Shown here in pieces: positions 15,627 to 24,741 of a stretch of 41,904 nucleotides of DNA; position 1 is the stretch's first letter; the number at the start of each line of letters is the position of its first letter. The stretch is from an uncultured Bacteroides sp. GTDB lineage: Bacteria; Bacteroidota; Bacteroidia; Bacteroidales; Bacteroidaceae. The position numbers and the translations under genes were made by a program. Location of the stretch: contig NZ_CAJTSC010000015.1 in the NCBI RefSeq assembly GCF_910578895.1, positions 26,544 through 68,447 on the forward strand, read 5' to 3'. The notes below the pieces were generated by a model. That model saw only the letters and a list, made by a program, of their open reading frames with translations. It ran no database searches and was not told where the DNA came from.

Positions 15627-16595
15627 ATGAAGAAAGAAGATTTGCGGATTGTATACATGGGTACTCCCGAGTTTGCGGTGGAGCCTTTGCGCTGCCTTGT
15701 AGAAGGCGGGTACAACATAGTAGGAGTAATCACGATGCCCGACAAGCCGGCAGGACGGGGACATAAGGTGCAATTCTCGCCGGTGAAACAATATGCGTTG
15801 GATCACCACCTGCCGCTTCTCCAGCCGGAGAGGCTGAAGGATGAGGCGTTTGTCGGGGAGTTGCGTGCCTGGAATGCCGATTTGCAGATTGTGGTGGCTT
15901 TCAGGATGCTGCCGGAAGTGGTATGGAACATGCCGCGGCTGGGCACTTTCAACTTGCATGCCTCGCTGCTGCCGCAGTATCGCGGCGCCGCTCCTATCAA
16001 CTGGGCGGTGATTAACGGCGACACGGAGACGGGCATCACCACTTTCTTCCTGAAACATGAGATAGATACGGGAGAGGTGATTCAGCAGGTACGCATACCG
16101 ATTGCCGATACGGACAATGTAGGCGTGGTGCATGACAGGCTGATGATGCTGGGCGGTCGTCTGGTGACGGAGACCGTAGACGCCATCCTTGCCGATGCGG
16201 TGCGTCCCGTCCCGCAAGAGGAAATGGCGGTGGCAGGCGAACTGCGCCCGGCTCCCAAAATCTTCAAGGAGACTTGCCGTATCGACTGGACCCTGCCCGT
16301 GAAGCGGATTTACGACTTTATCCGCGGCTTGTCTCCCTATCCGGCGGCATGGACGGAACTGGTGCAGCCCGATGGCACGGTGGTGGTGCTGAAGATTTTC
16401 GAGACGGAGAAGCTGGAGCATCCGCAGCCGTCCGCTCCCGGAACGTTGCAGACCGACGGCAAGACCTACATCCGCATAGCCGGTGCAGACGGCTGGATAG
16501 GCGTGCGCGCCTTGCAGCTTCCCGGCAAGAAGCGTTTGCAGACGGCTGAGTTGCTGCGCGGATTTAGGCTGACCGAAGAATTCAGTGTGCGGTAA
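15627..16595 (+). CDS. fmt: Methionyl-tRNA formyltransferase
   Basis: Formylates initiator Met-tRNA using 10-formyl-THF. The 322-residue protein has the N-terminal Rossmann-like hydrolase domain starting IVYMGTPEFAVEPL, the catalytic block NLHASLLPQYRGAAPINWA followed by the DTG in KHEIDTGEVI, and the C-terminal tRNA-binding domain (about 210-320, with DFIRGLSPYPAAWTEL). The frame is open upstream through the CLC 3' end, but the ATG at 15627, after AGAGAGG, gives the normal N-terminus. It is the third gene of the Sua5-CLC-fmt-rpe run; rpe follows after 84 nt. Confidence 0.96.
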   Translation: MKKEDLRIVYMGTPEFAVEPLRCLVEGGYNIVGVITMPDKPAGRGHKVQFSPVKQYALDHHLPLLQPERLKDEAFVGELRAWNADLQIVVAFRMLPEVVWNMPRLGTFNLHASLLPQYRGAAPINWAVINGDTETGITTFFLKHEIDTGEVIQQVRIPIADTDNVGVVHDRLMMLGGRLVTETVDAILADAVRPVPQEEMAVAGELRPAPKIFKETCRIDWTLPVKRIYDFIRGLSPYPAAWTELVQPDGTVVVLKIFETEKLEHPQPSAPGTLQTDGKTYIRIAGADGWIGVRALQLPGKKRLQTAELLRGFRLTEEFSVR

Positions 16596-16679
16596 ATGCC
16601 GGATTCTTGCATGCGAGGTCTCTGTCATTATACTTAATACTTATAATTCGTGTAACCTGATTAATAAAATGTAACTGTT

Positions 16680-17330
16680 ATGAAACCTATTATATCTCCT
16701 TCCATACTCTCTGCCAACTTTGCATACTTGGCAAATGATATTGAAATGATTAACGGCAGCGAAGCCGATTGGGTGCATGTCGATATCATGGACGGTGTGT
16801 TTGTTCCCAATATCTCTTTCGGTTTTCCCGTGCTGAAGTACGTGGCGCAGATTGCCCGGAAGCCTTTGGATGTGCACCTGATGATTGTGCAGCCCGAGAA
16901 GTTCATTCTGGAAGTAAAGGCGTTGGGCGCGCGCATCATGAACGTGCACTATGAGGCATGTCCGCATCTGCACCGGGTGGTGCAACAAATCCGCGAGGCG
17001 GGAATGCTGCCTGCGGTTACCATCAACCCCGCTACTCCGGTGTCTGTGCTGAAGGACATTATCAACGATGTCTACATGGTGCTGGTGATGGGAGTAAACC
17101 CGGGCTTTGGCGGGCAGAAGTTCATAGAACATACGGTCGATAAGGTGCGCGAGCTGCGCGAGCTGATAACGGCGGCAGGTTCGGAAGCCCTGATAGAGGT
17201 CGATGGCGGCGTGAACCTGGATACGGGTGCCCGCCTGGTGGCTGCCGGTGCCGACGCTTTGGTGGCGGGCAATGCCGTCTTCTCCGCTCCCGACCCGGTG
17301 GAGGCAATCCGCGCCTTGCGAAATCTGTAA
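16680..17330 (+). CDS. rpe: Ribulose-phosphate 3-epimerase
   Basis: Interconverts ribulose-5-phosphate and xylulose-5-phosphate in the pentose phosphate pathway. The 216-residue TIM barrel has all family motifs: ISPSILSANFAYL, WVHVDIMDGVFVPN (metal-binding His/Asp), LDVHLMI, VNPGFGGQKFIE (phosphate loop) and IEVDGGVN (second catalytic Asp). The ATG at 16680 fits the family start MKPIISPSILSA. It is co-directional with fmt and comEC, with an 84-nt gap before it and 66 nt after. Confidence 0.97.
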   Translation: MKPIISPSILSANFAYLANDIEMINGSEADWVHVDIMDGVFVPNISFGFPVLKYVAQIARKPLDVHLMIVQPEKFILEVKALGARIMNVHYEACPHLHRVVQQIREAGMLPAVTINPATPVSVLKDIINDVYMVLVMGVNPGFGGQKFIEHTVDKVRELRELITAAGSEALIEVDGGVNLDTGARLVAAGADALVAGNAVFSAPDPVEAIRALRNL

Positions 17331-17396
17331 GAACGGGAGCGGACGAAGTGCGGACCCCTTTAACACCTGGGAGACAATAACTCCTGTCATGACCGT

Positions 17397-19508
17397 ATGC
17401 CGGAACCGTTAATCACAGGCTGCTTGCAACGGCATCCTTTCCTGCGGCTGCTGCTGCCGCTGGTTGGTGGGATAGTATGTGGGGAGCGTTGTCCCTATGT
17501 GTTGCCTGCCGGTCTGTGGATAGCTCTCCTTTTACTGCCGGCAGGGGCATACATCCTTAGCCGCAAGTATCATGCGCTTTGCAGGCTATACGGGATTGCT
17601 GTTTACCTGTTCCTTTTCGCAGGGGGCGGGGCATTGGTAGGCTGGCAAATGGAGCGGACGGAATTTGTGTTTCCGGATGCGGAGACCTCTTCCGTCTATC
17701 GGGTGTCTCTTGCGGCAAAACCCGAAATCAAGAGAAGCAGCATCCTGTTTCGCGTATCCCTGAAAGGAGAGGTGCGGAAAGATACCTGCCTGCACGTCTC
17801 TCCTCCGAAGTCCTTCTTGTTCTATTTCCCTAAGGATTCTGCGGCGTCTTCCCTGAAGAGAGGGGATGAACTGCTGGTCTGCACCCGTCTGTCTCCGCCT
17901 GCCGGTAACGGAAATCCGGATGAGTTCGATTATGCCCGTTATCTTCGCCGGAAGGGGATTAGCGGAACGGCGTATGTGCGTGCCGGGCATTGGCGCACGA
18001 TAGGCAGTGACGGTACGCTCTCTTTTCGCCAACGGGCGTTGGACTGTAGGGAGCGGCTGGTTGCCATGTATCGCAAGATGGGGTTTCGCGGAGAGGAACT
18101 GGCGGTGCTTTCTGCGCTTACGGTGGGCGATAAAGAGGAATTGAGCGAGAGCGTCATTGAGACATATTCGGTAGCCGGAGCCGGTCATGTATTGGCGCTT
18201 TCCGGGTTGCATATAGGTTTTATTTCCGCCTTGCTGCTGTTCGTGTTGTCTCCTTTGTGGAGCAGATGGCGGTTTTTGAAGCCTTTCCTGTTTCTGTCGG
18301 TTATCTTGTTTTTGTGGGGATTCGCTTTTCTTACGGGGCTGTCCTCGTCTGTGGTGCGTGCCGTCATTATGTGCTCGTTCGGACTGTTTTCCATGCTTCT
18401 TCCAGCCGGTGGAAGGCTGACTTTGAACACGTTGGCGGCTACGGCTTTCCTGATGCTGTTGTGCAATCCCGCATGGCTGTTCGATGTGGGTTTTCAGTTG
18501 TCCTTTTCGGCTGTTGCGGCCATCCTGCTGCTACAGCCCGGGTTGTACGGGTTGTTGCCGGTGAAGAACTGCCTTTTACGTAAAGTGTGGGGGCTGGCAA
18601 CCGTTTCCGTCGCAGCCCAAATCGGGACGGTGCCTTTGACCGTGCTCTATTTCTCACGCTTTTCCACGCACTTCCTTTGGACTAACTTATGGGTTATTCC
18701 GTCGGTGTCGTTGATAGTGTATGCGGCTGTCCTGCTGCTTGCCCTGACTCCTTTTCCCGCTTGGCAACAACTCTTTGCAAACCTCGTGGACGCGTTGGTC
18801 CGGATGCAGAATGCGGTGCTCCGCCGGATTGAACAGCTTCCCCTGGCTTCGGTAGACCGGATTTGGGTGGATGTATGGGATGTCTTTCTTTTTTATCTTT
18901 GCCTGTTGTTGTTCTGCCGGGTCTGGGCAAGGCGCACGGCAACGAATGCCTATATCGCCCTGTGCGGTTTGCTGCTTGGCGTTTCTTATCATTCGTATTC
19001 GTTCATGGCGGATTTTCCGCAACGTGGCATTCTCTTTTATAATGTCCGCGGCTGTCCGGCGGTGCACTGCCTGGCGGACAACTCCTGTTCGTGGCTGGTC
19101 TGCGCCGACAGCCTGCCCGACACCGCCGTGCTGGAACGCTCGCTTGCTTCCCATTGGAACCGTTTGCGCCTGGAGTCTCCTGCCGTGATTACGGGCGATT
19201 GTTCGCATCCGGGTATTTCCGTCCGTAACCACATCGTTTTCTATGCAGGAAAACGTGTATGCCTGTTGCATGACGACCGCTGGCGGGGCAAGACGTCCGA
19301 TGCTCCCCTTCCAATCGACTATTTGTACGTTTCCCGGGGATATAGAGGGGGTATCAAAGAACTCGCATCACTGTTCGAAGTGGGCACGGTAGTGCTGGAC
19401 GCATCCCTTTCCGGCTATTATCGGGATAGGATTATTGACGATTGTGTCCGGTCGGGTATTCCTTATCTTTCCCTTTCAGAAAAAGGTTCTGTGCGTATAT
19501 TATTATAA
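17397..19508 (+). CDS. comEC: ComEC/Rec2-family membrane protein
   Basis: Polytopic inner-membrane protein of the DNA-uptake channel family, 703 residues. The N-terminus has hydrophobic segments and a soluble OB-like domain (about residues 90-220). Residues about 225-510 are the Competence domain, beginning GEELAVLSALTVGDKEEL and including VLALSGLHIGF and FLTGLSSSVVRA. The C-terminal 160 residues align in outline with the metallo-beta-lactamase-like domain of long ComEC proteins (GILFYNVRGCPAVHCL; DYLYVSRGYRGGIKELA), but the HxHxDH metal motif is absent, so it looks catalytically dead. Natural competence cannot be inferred from this gene alone. Confidence 0.88.
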   Translation: MPEPLITGCLQRHPFLRLLLPLVGGIVCGERCPYVLPAGLWIALLLLPAGAYILSRKYHALCRLYGIAVYLFLFAGGGALVGWQMERTEFVFPDAETSSVYRVSLAAKPEIKRSSILFRVSLKGEVRKDTCLHVSPPKSFLFYFPKDSAASSLKRGDELLVCTRLSPPAGNGNPDEFDYARYLRRKGISGTAYVRAGHWRTIGSDGTLSFRQRALDCRERLVAMYRKMGFRGEELAVLSALTVGDKEELSESVIETYSVAGAGHVLALSGLHIGFISALLLFVLSPLWSRWRFLKPFLFLSVILFLWGFAFLTGLSSSVVRAVIMCSFGLFSMLLPAGGRLTLNTLAATAFLMLLCNPAWLFDVGFQLSFSAVAAILLLQPGLYGLLPVKNCLLRKVWGLATVSVAAQIGTVPLTVLYFSRFSTHFLWTNLWVIPSVSLIVYAAVLLLALTPFPAWQQLFANLVDALVRMQNAVLRRIEQLPLASVDRIWVDVWDVFLFYLCLLLFCRVWARRTATNAYIALCGLLLGVSYHSYSFMADFPQRGILFYNVRGCPAVHCLADNSCSWLVCADSLPDTAVLERSLASHWNRLRLESPAVITGDCSHPGISVRNHIVFYAGKRVCLLHDDRWRGKTSDAPLPIDYLYVSRGYRGGIKELASLFEVGTVVLDASLSGYYRDRIIDDCVRSGIPYLSLSEKGSVRILL

Positions 19509-19525
19509 ATCATAAACTTTTTCGT

Positions 19526-19533
19526 ACTTTTGC
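19526..19533 (+). promoter_or_regulatory. -7 box (TACTTTTG) before the nrnA-like gene
   Basis: Matches TAnnTTTG and lies 48 nt before the ATG at 19581, just after the comEC stop. No TTTG is seen at the expected -33 spacing, so confidence is moderate. Confidence 0.5.
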
Positions 19534-19580
19534 CCTCTTGATTTGTTATAGATGTGAAATAGTAAACCTTCAAGAAATAT

Positions 19581-20618
19581 ATGCTGACTAAAGTAATAGA
19601 ACAATCCAAGATAGACCACTTTGCCAAGTGGATGGAACGGGCGGATAAAATAGTAATTGTGGCTCATGTGGCTCCCGACGGGGATGCGATAGGTTCCTCT
19701 TTGGGGCTGTGGCATTTTCTCAACACCCAAGACAAGGACGTGACGGTCATTGTGCCCAATGCCTTTCCCGACTTCCTGCGGTGGATGCCCGGCAGTAAGG
19801 ACATACTCCTGTACGACCGCTACAAAGAGTTTGCCGACAAGCTGATAGCGGAAGCGGATGTCATCTGTTGCCTCGACTTCAATGCCATCAGCCGCATCGA
19901 TGCCATGGCGGATGCCGTATCGGCTTCTCCCGCACGGAAAATACTGGTGGACCACCACCTGAATCCGGAAGACTTTTGCAGGATTATCATTTCCCATCCC
20001 CAGATATCTTCCACCTCCGAACTTGTGTTCCGGCTGATTTGCCGCATGGGATATTTCGGCGACATCACCAAGGAAGGGGCGGAATGTATCTATACCGGCA
20101 TGATGACCGACACAGGCGGATTTACCTATAACTCCAACAACCGTGAAATCTATTTTATCATCAGCGAGCTGCTCTCGAAGGGCATCGACAAGGATGAGAT
20201 TTACCGGAAAGTGTACAATACCTACTCCGAGAGCCGCCTGCGCCTTATGGGACACGTGCTGTCGCAGATGAAGGTCTATCCGGAACATCGTGCCGCCTTG
20301 ATTACGCTGACCGGAAAGGAGCAAAGCCGTTTCAACTATATCCGTGGAGACAGCGAAGGCTTTGTAAACATACCGCTGAGCATCAAGAACGTGGTTTTCT
20401 CTTGTTTCCTGCGCGAAGACACCGAGAAACCGATGATAAAGATATCCTTGCGTTCGGTGGGAAGCTTCCCCTGCAACCGTCTGGCTGCCGAGTTTTTCAA
20501 CGGCGGAGGGCATTTGAACGCTTCCGGCGGAGAGTTTTACGGAACGTTGGAAGAAGCCCGCAAAGTCCTGGAGCAGGCTTTGGAGAAGTACAAGCCGTTG
20601 CTTAATGCCAAAGGATAA
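19581..20618 (+). CDS. DHH/DHHA1 phosphoesterase (NrnA-like oligoribonuclease/pAp phosphatase)
   Basis: A 345-residue cytoplasmic DHH phosphoesterase. Visible: motif I VAHVAPDGDAIGSS (D33, D35), motif II CCLDFN, motif III LVDHHLNP, the GMMTDTGGF block (motif IV) and the C-terminal DHHA1 substrate-binding loop GGGHLNASGG. NrnA-type enzymes degrade nanoRNA (2-5 nt) and dephosphorylate 3'-phosphoadenosine 5'-phosphate. Other members of the same fold hydrolyse cyclic dinucleotides, so the substrate is not certain. No transmembrane or GGDEF parts are present, which argues against a GdpP-type protein. It follows comEC by 72 nt with its own -7 box. Confidence 0.9.
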   Translation: MLTKVIEQSKIDHFAKWMERADKIVIVAHVAPDGDAIGSSLGLWHFLNTQDKDVTVIVPNAFPDFLRWMPGSKDILLYDRYKEFADKLIAEADVICCLDFNAISRIDAMADAVSASPARKILVDHHLNPEDFCRIIISHPQISSTSELVFRLICRMGYFGDITKEGAECIYTGMMTDTGGFTYNSNNREIYFIISELLSKGIDKDEIYRKVYNTYSESRLRLMGHVLSQMKVYPEHRAALITLTGKEQSRFNYIRGDSEGFVNIPLSIKNVVFSCFLREDTEKPMIKISLRSVGSFPCNRLAAEFFNGGGHLNASGGEFYGTLEEARKVLEQALEKYKPLLNAKG

Positions 20619-20690
20619 AAAAAGTGCGGCTGCAAAGGTTAAAAGATACGAACTTTCTACTTGCAACTTTTAACTTTCAAGGAAATCAGA

Positions 20691-20698
20691 TAATTTTG
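20691..20698 (+). promoter_or_regulatory. -7 box (TAATTTTG) before the DUF4827 gene
   Basis: Fits TAnnTTTG, 23 nt before the ATG at 20722. The preceding 60 nt include a TTAAAAG...CTTTTAA inverted repeat that may end the upstream transcript. The -33 element is unclear. Confidence 0.5.
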
Positions 20699-20721
20699 TA
20701 CGAAATTACTAAATAACAGAA

Positions 20722-21342
20722 ATGAAGAAACTTACTTTATTCTTTTTGTCTTTATTGGCATTCGGTGTGGCTTTTCAAGCCTGTGACGATAACAAGACCT
20801 ATGCAGAGATGCTGGAAGAGGAAAAAGACGGTATAAATGACTTTATCAAACAAGAGGGCTTTAAAATAATTTCACAGTCGGATTTCCATGCGCAGGACTC
20901 TACGACGAAGTCGAAGGCAATGGGTGATGATGTGGACGAGTTCGTGCAGCTTGCCAGCGGCGTATATATGCAGATTGTGAAGAAAGGTGTTGAAAACGTT
21001 GCCGATACGGTGAAAAATAACGATGAAGTGCTGGTACGTTTCATGGAATACAGCATTCTTGATAAAGATACCACCTTGTCCAATTTGAATGCGGTGGAAA
21101 CCGTAGACGCGTTCCGCTATACGGTTACCTCGTCTTCCATAGCAGGAACTTTCCTGCAGGGATATATGATGAACTACTACTCTTCGACGGCAGTTCCGGC
21201 AGGCTGGCTCGTGCCGCTCACTTATGTTCGCAACGGGGCTCACGTAAGACTGATTGTGCCTTCCAAGATGGGACATCAGACAGCCATGCAATATGTCTAT
21301 CCTTATTTTTACGATATCCGGAAATATCAAATCTGGAAATAA
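20722..21342 (+). CDS. DUF4827-type lipoprotein
   Basis: A 206-residue predicted lipoprotein. The N-terminus MKKLTLFFLSLLAFGVAFQA is a signal peptide ending at a lipobox with Cys21 (AFQAC), followed by DD. After that come an acidic helical stretch (AEMLEEEKDGINDFIKQEG) and a beta-rich domain ending GHQTAMQYVYPYFYDIRKYQI. It matches my memory of the Bacteroidales DUF4827 family. The C-terminal part loosely resembles FKBP-like lipoproteins, but I see no catalytic motif. The function is unknown. It is directly upstream of glmM (28-nt gap). Confidence 0.78.
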   Translation: MKKLTLFFLSLLAFGVAFQACDDNKTYAEMLEEEKDGINDFIKQEGFKIISQSDFHAQDSTTKSKAMGDDVDEFVQLASGVYMQIVKKGVENVADTVKNNDEVLVRFMEYSILDKDTTLSNLNAVETVDAFRYTVTSSSIAGTFLQGYMMNYYSSTAVPAGWLVPLTYVRNGAHVRLIVPSKMGHQTAMQYVYPYFYDIRKYQIWK

Positions 21343-21370
21343 CCAACCAATAAATTTTAATTATTAACCT

Positions 21371-22759
21371 ATGACTCTAATCAAATCTATCTCTGGAATC
21401 CGCGGAACAATCGGCGGTGGTGCGGGCGAGGGATTGAACCCGCTCGACATCGTGAAGTTTACTTCGGCATACGCTACCCTTATCCGCAAAACGTGTACCG
21501 TAAAAAGTAACAAAATCGTAGTAGGCCGTGACGCGCGTATCTCGGGCGAAATGGTAAAGAACGTGGTGGTAGGCACGCTCATGGGTATGGGCTGGGATGT
21601 AGTGGACATCGACTTGGCTTCCACTCCCACTACCGAACTGGCTGTTACCATGGAAGGTGCCAGCGGCGGCATTATCCTTACTGCCTCCCACAACCCCAAA
21701 CAATGGAACGCTTTGAAACTTCTGAACGAAAAAGGAGAATTTCTGAATAAGGAAGAAGGCAACGAAGTGCTCCGTATCGCCGAGGCGGAAGCTTTTGACT
21801 ATGCGGAAGTGGACAAGCTCGGCTCTTATCGCAAAGACCTGACCTATAATCAAAAACATATCGACAGTGTGTTGGCACTCGATTTGGTGGATGTGGAAGC
21901 TATCCGGAAAGCCGGCTTCCGTGTGGCAATCGACTGTGTAAACTCCGTGGGCGGCATCATTCTTCCGCAATTGCTGGAACAGCTTGGCGTGCAGCATGTC
22001 GAAAAGCTTTATTGCGAACCTACCGGCGACTTCCAGCACAATCCCGAACCGTTGGAAAAGAACTTGGGCGACATCATGGAACTGATGAAAGGCGGCAAGG
22101 CGGATGTGGCTTTCGTTGTAGACCCGGACGTAGACCGGTTGGCGATGATATGCGAAGACGGCAAGATGTATGGTGAAGAATATACGTTGGTCACCGTAGC
22201 CGACTATGTGCTGAAGCATACGCCGGGCAATACGGTTTCCAATTTGAGTTCTACCCGTGCATTGCGTGATGTAACCCGCAAGTACGACCGGGAATATTAC
22301 GCTTCTGCCGTGGGCGAGGTGAATGTGACGACCAAGATGAAAGAGGTAGGCGCCGTTATCGGCGGCGAGGGCAACGGCGGAGTCATTTATCCTGCCAGCC
22401 ACTACGGACGTGATGCTTTGGTCGGTATCGCCCTGTTCCTTAGCCATCTGGCACACGAGGGCAAGAAAGTAAGCGAACTGCGTGCCACTTATCCGGCTTA
22501 TTTCATGGCTAAGAACCGCGTAGACCTGACTCCCGATACGGATGTCGATGCCATCCTTGCCAAAGTAAAGGAAATATATAAGAACGAAGAAATCAATAAT
22601 ATCGACGGTGTGAAGATTGACTTCCCCGACAAGTGGGTGCACCTGCGCAAGAGTAACACCGAACCGATTATCCGTGTTTATAGCGAAGCCGCTACACCGG
22701 AAGCCGCCGAAGAAATCGGTCGGCAGATTATGAAAGTGATTGAGGACTTGGCGAAATAA
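21371..22759 (+). CDS. glmM: Phosphoglucosamine mutase / phosphohexomutase
   Basis: Alpha-D-phosphohexomutase of 462 residues, most likely converting glucosamine-6-phosphate to glucosamine-1-phosphate for UDP-GlcNAc. Seen: ISGIRGTIGG at the N-terminus, the phosphoserine loop ILTASHNPKQWNALK with catalytic Ser106, the Mg-binding DPDVDRLAMI loop, the sugar-binding GGEGNGGVI loop and the phosphate-binding RKSNTEPIIRVYSEA loop in domain 4. Phosphomannomutase activity is a possible alternative, because the families overlap. The gene ends 24 nt before a perfect hairpin that also serves the convergent Nudix gene. Confidence 0.92.
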   Translation: MTLIKSISGIRGTIGGGAGEGLNPLDIVKFTSAYATLIRKTCTVKSNKIVVGRDARISGEMVKNVVVGTLMGMGWDVVDIDLASTPTTELAVTMEGASGGIILTASHNPKQWNALKLLNEKGEFLNKEEGNEVLRIAEAEAFDYAEVDKLGSYRKDLTYNQKHIDSVLALDLVDVEAIRKAGFRVAIDCVNSVGGIILPQLLEQLGVQHVEKLYCEPTGDFQHNPEPLEKNLGDIMELMKGGKADVAFVVDPDVDRLAMICEDGKMYGEEYTLVTVADYVLKHTPGNTVSNLSSTRALRDVTRKYDREYYASAVGEVNVTTKMKEVGAVIGGEGNGGVIYPASHYGRDALVGIALFLSHLAHEGKKVSELRATYPAYFMAKNRVDLTPDTDVDAILAKVKEIYKNEEINNIDGVKIDFPDKWVHLRKSNTEPIIRVYSEAATPEAAEEIGRQIMKVIEDLAK

Positions 22760-22783
22760 TCGTTGCCGTTCTTATTGGAATAC

Positions 22784-22832
22784 AAAGACACGGAGACACA
22801 GAGGATATGAAACCCTGTGTCTCCGTGTCTTT
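22784..22832. terminator. Bidirectional terminator between glmM and the Nudix gene
   Basis: A perfect 18-bp stem: the left arm at 22784-22801 (AAAGACACGGAGACACAG) pairs with 22815-22832 around a 13-nt loop. The arms begin AAA and end TTT, and the flanks are AT-rich on both sides, so either strand forms a terminator. It lies between two convergent genes. Confidence 0.85.
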
Positions 22833-22886
22833 GTGTTTATTGGTTATAGAACTGTTTCCCTTCCGTTCTCTGTATCTATTCCATGA

Positions 22887-23390
22887 TTACAGCATGCCGG
22901 TCCTCTCAATCTCCTGCTCGAAGTTGGGCGTGAACACCTCTTTCCCTATATTCTCCCTGATTTCCTCCATGCTCCAGAAGCGTCCGCCGTCCAGTTCGTC
23001 GCTGGGGCGTATCTCTCCGTCGTATACGGTTTTGTGTACAAAGACAAGTTCCTTTTCGCGGGCAGACTCGAATACGTAATTGGTAACTGTTTCCGGTGTG
23101 AAGTCGGTTATCCCCAACTCCTCGCGCACTTCTCGTTTCAGCGCCATTTCTACGCTTTCGCCTAAGTCCACGTGCCCGCCCACCGAGGTATCCCATTTGC
23201 CGGGCTGTATGTCTTTCCATTCGGGACGCTTTTGCAGATATAACTCTCCTTTGGAGTTGAATACATGCAGATGGACTACAGGATGCAGAAGTTTGCTCCC
23301 GTTATGGCATTCGCCGCGTGTGGCGGCACCTGTGATGTTTCCTTGCTCATCGACAAGGGGAAACATTTCCCGGTTGTTGTCACTGTTCAT
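22887..23390 (-). CDS. Nudix hydrolase
   Basis: A 167-residue Nudix protein with an intact box: G72-x5-E78-x7-R86-E87-V-R-E90-E91-L-G93-I (GGHVDLGESVEMALKREVRE...). The surroundings (FPLVDEQGNITGAATRGECH, LHPVVHLHVFN, LYLQKRPEWKDIQPGKWDTS) resemble the isopentenyl-isomerase-like/YfcD branch of Nudix enzymes. It probably hydrolyses a nucleoside-diphosphate derivative; the substrate is unknown. The ATG is at 23390. It is downstream of queA in the same direction with a 57-nt gap, and its 3' end faces the glmM terminator. Confidence 0.9.
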   Translation of the reverse strand: MNSDNNREMFPLVDEQGNITGAATRGECHNGSKLLHPVVHLHVFNSKGELYLQKRPEWKDIQPGKWDTSVGGHVDLGESVEMALKREVREELGITDFTPETVTNYVFESAREKELVFVHKTVYDGEIRPSDELDGGRFWSMEEIRENIGKEVFTPNFEQEIERTGML

Positions 23391-23447
23391 TTTATAAATC
23401 TTGTTTTGCGTTGGTAAAGTGATTTATGAAGAAAAATCAGACAGGCT

Positions 23448-24677
23448 TTAAGGTATCAGCAACGACGAATCTCCGTAACTCAAGAACCGGAAATCATGTG
23501 CCAGCGCATAGTCGTAAATCCTCCGCCAGTCTCCGTGCAGGAGTGCCGAGACAAGCAGCAGCAAGGTGCTTTGCGGCTGGTGGAAGTTGGTTACCACGGC
23601 TTTTACAATCCGGTATTCATATCCCGGGGCAATGATGATTTGCGTGCTGCCATGCAGGGTTTCCATGTGGTGCCGGTCGAGGTAGGCTATGATGGCTTGC
23701 AACGCTTCGGCGGCAGGCGTAGCGGCGGTTCGGGGAGACGTTTCGTAGGGTTGCCACTGTTTCACGTGCAGCTCCTCTTCGGTGGCATCGGGATTGTTCA
23801 GGAGAGTGATGCCTATGTGGTAGAGGCTCTCCAAGGTACGTACGGATGTTGTTCCCACGGCAATGGCATGCCCCTTATGCGCTATCAGTTTCTCCAAAGT
23901 GCTGCGGCTGACGGATATGTATTCCGTGTGCATCTCATGCCCCGCTATCTCTTCGCTTTTGACGGGTTTGAACGTGCCGGCTCCCACGTGCAGCGTCAGC
24001 TCTTCCGTTTCCACTCCTTTCTTGTGCAGGGCATCCAAGACGCGCGGCGTGAAGTGCAGCCCGGCGGTCGGCGCGGCGACCGAGCCTTTTATTTTGGAAT
24101 AAACGGTCTGGTAAGTCTCCTTGTCGCTCTCCTGCGTCTCCCTGTTCAGGTAGGGCGGGATGGGCAGTTCGCCGAACACCTCGAGGATATCGGCAAAGGT
24201 CACTTCCGGATTGTTCCAGCGGAAATCCACCCAATGGCTTGTGCCGTGGCAGGCGCCGCGCTCTGCGGTCAGGGTCAGTGTTTTGCCTTTCACGGACATT
24301 TCCCGTTTCAGCGTGCCCTCTTTCCATTTTTTCAGATTGCCTATCATGCAGAGCCATGCGGCGTGCTCCGTTTGCTGGAAGTTGAGGGCGTAGTCGTTGG
24401 GGCGGACAGGCTCAAGGCAGAACACTTCGATAAGCGCTCCCGTCTCTTTGTGGAAGTGCAGACGTGCCTGGATTACTTTGGTATTGTTGAAAATCATCAG
24501 GCTGTCTGCCGGCAGGCAGTCGGGCAGTGAAGTGAATACGGTTTCGGAAATCTCGCCGTGCCGATACACCAACAATTTGGATTGGTCGCGTACGGGCAGC
24601 GGGAACTTGGCAATGCGCCCGTCGGGCAGCGGATAGTTGAATTCGCTGATTTTAATATGTCTGGGATCTTCTGTCAT
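23448..24677 (-). CDS. queA: S-adenosylmethionine:tRNA ribosyltransferase-isomerase (QueA)
   Basis: Transfers and isomerises the ribosyl group of SAM onto preQ1-tRNA to give epoxyqueuosine. The 409-residue protein shows the family segments SLMIFNNTKVIQARLHFHK, KGSVAAPTAGLHFTPRVLD, LTLHVGAGTFKPV, GTTSVRTLESL and TNFHQPQSTLLLLVSAL near the C-terminus. It is longer than the E. coli enzyme through small insertions, which I recall as usual for Bacteroidetes QueA. The ATG at 24677 is supported by a TACCTTTG box at 24707-24700 on the same strand. The Nudix gene follows. Confidence 0.94.
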   Translation of the reverse strand: MTEDPRHIKISEFNYPLPDGRIAKFPLPVRDQSKLLVYRHGEISETVFTSLPDCLPADSLMIFNNTKVIQARLHFHKETGALIEVFCLEPVRPNDYALNFQQTEHAAWLCMIGNLKKWKEGTLKREMSVKGKTLTLTAERGACHGTSHWVDFRWNNPEVTFADILEVFGELPIPPYLNRETQESDKETYQTVYSKIKGSVAAPTAGLHFTPRVLDALHKKGVETEELTLHVGAGTFKPVKSEEIAGHEMHTEYISVSRSTLEKLIAHKGHAIAVGTTSVRTLESLYHIGITLLNNPDATEEELHVKQWQPYETSPRTAATPAAEALQAIIAYLDRHHMETLHGSTQIIIAPGYEYRIVKAVVTNFHQPQSTLLLLVSALLHGDWRRIYDYALAHDFRFLSYGDSSLLIP

Positions 24678-24699
24678 ATCTTTGTTCGATTAGAGGTTG

Positions 24700-24707
24700 C
24701 AAAGGTA
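24700..24707 (-). promoter_or_regulatory. -7 box (TACCTTTG) of queA
   Basis: Minus-strand TACCTTTG, 22 nt upstream of the queA ATG. No clear -33 TTTG is seen at 18-20 nt, so the match is partial. Confidence 0.5.
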
Positions 24708-24741
24708 CGGATATTTAGGAAGATTTGTCCTACACCGGGAT

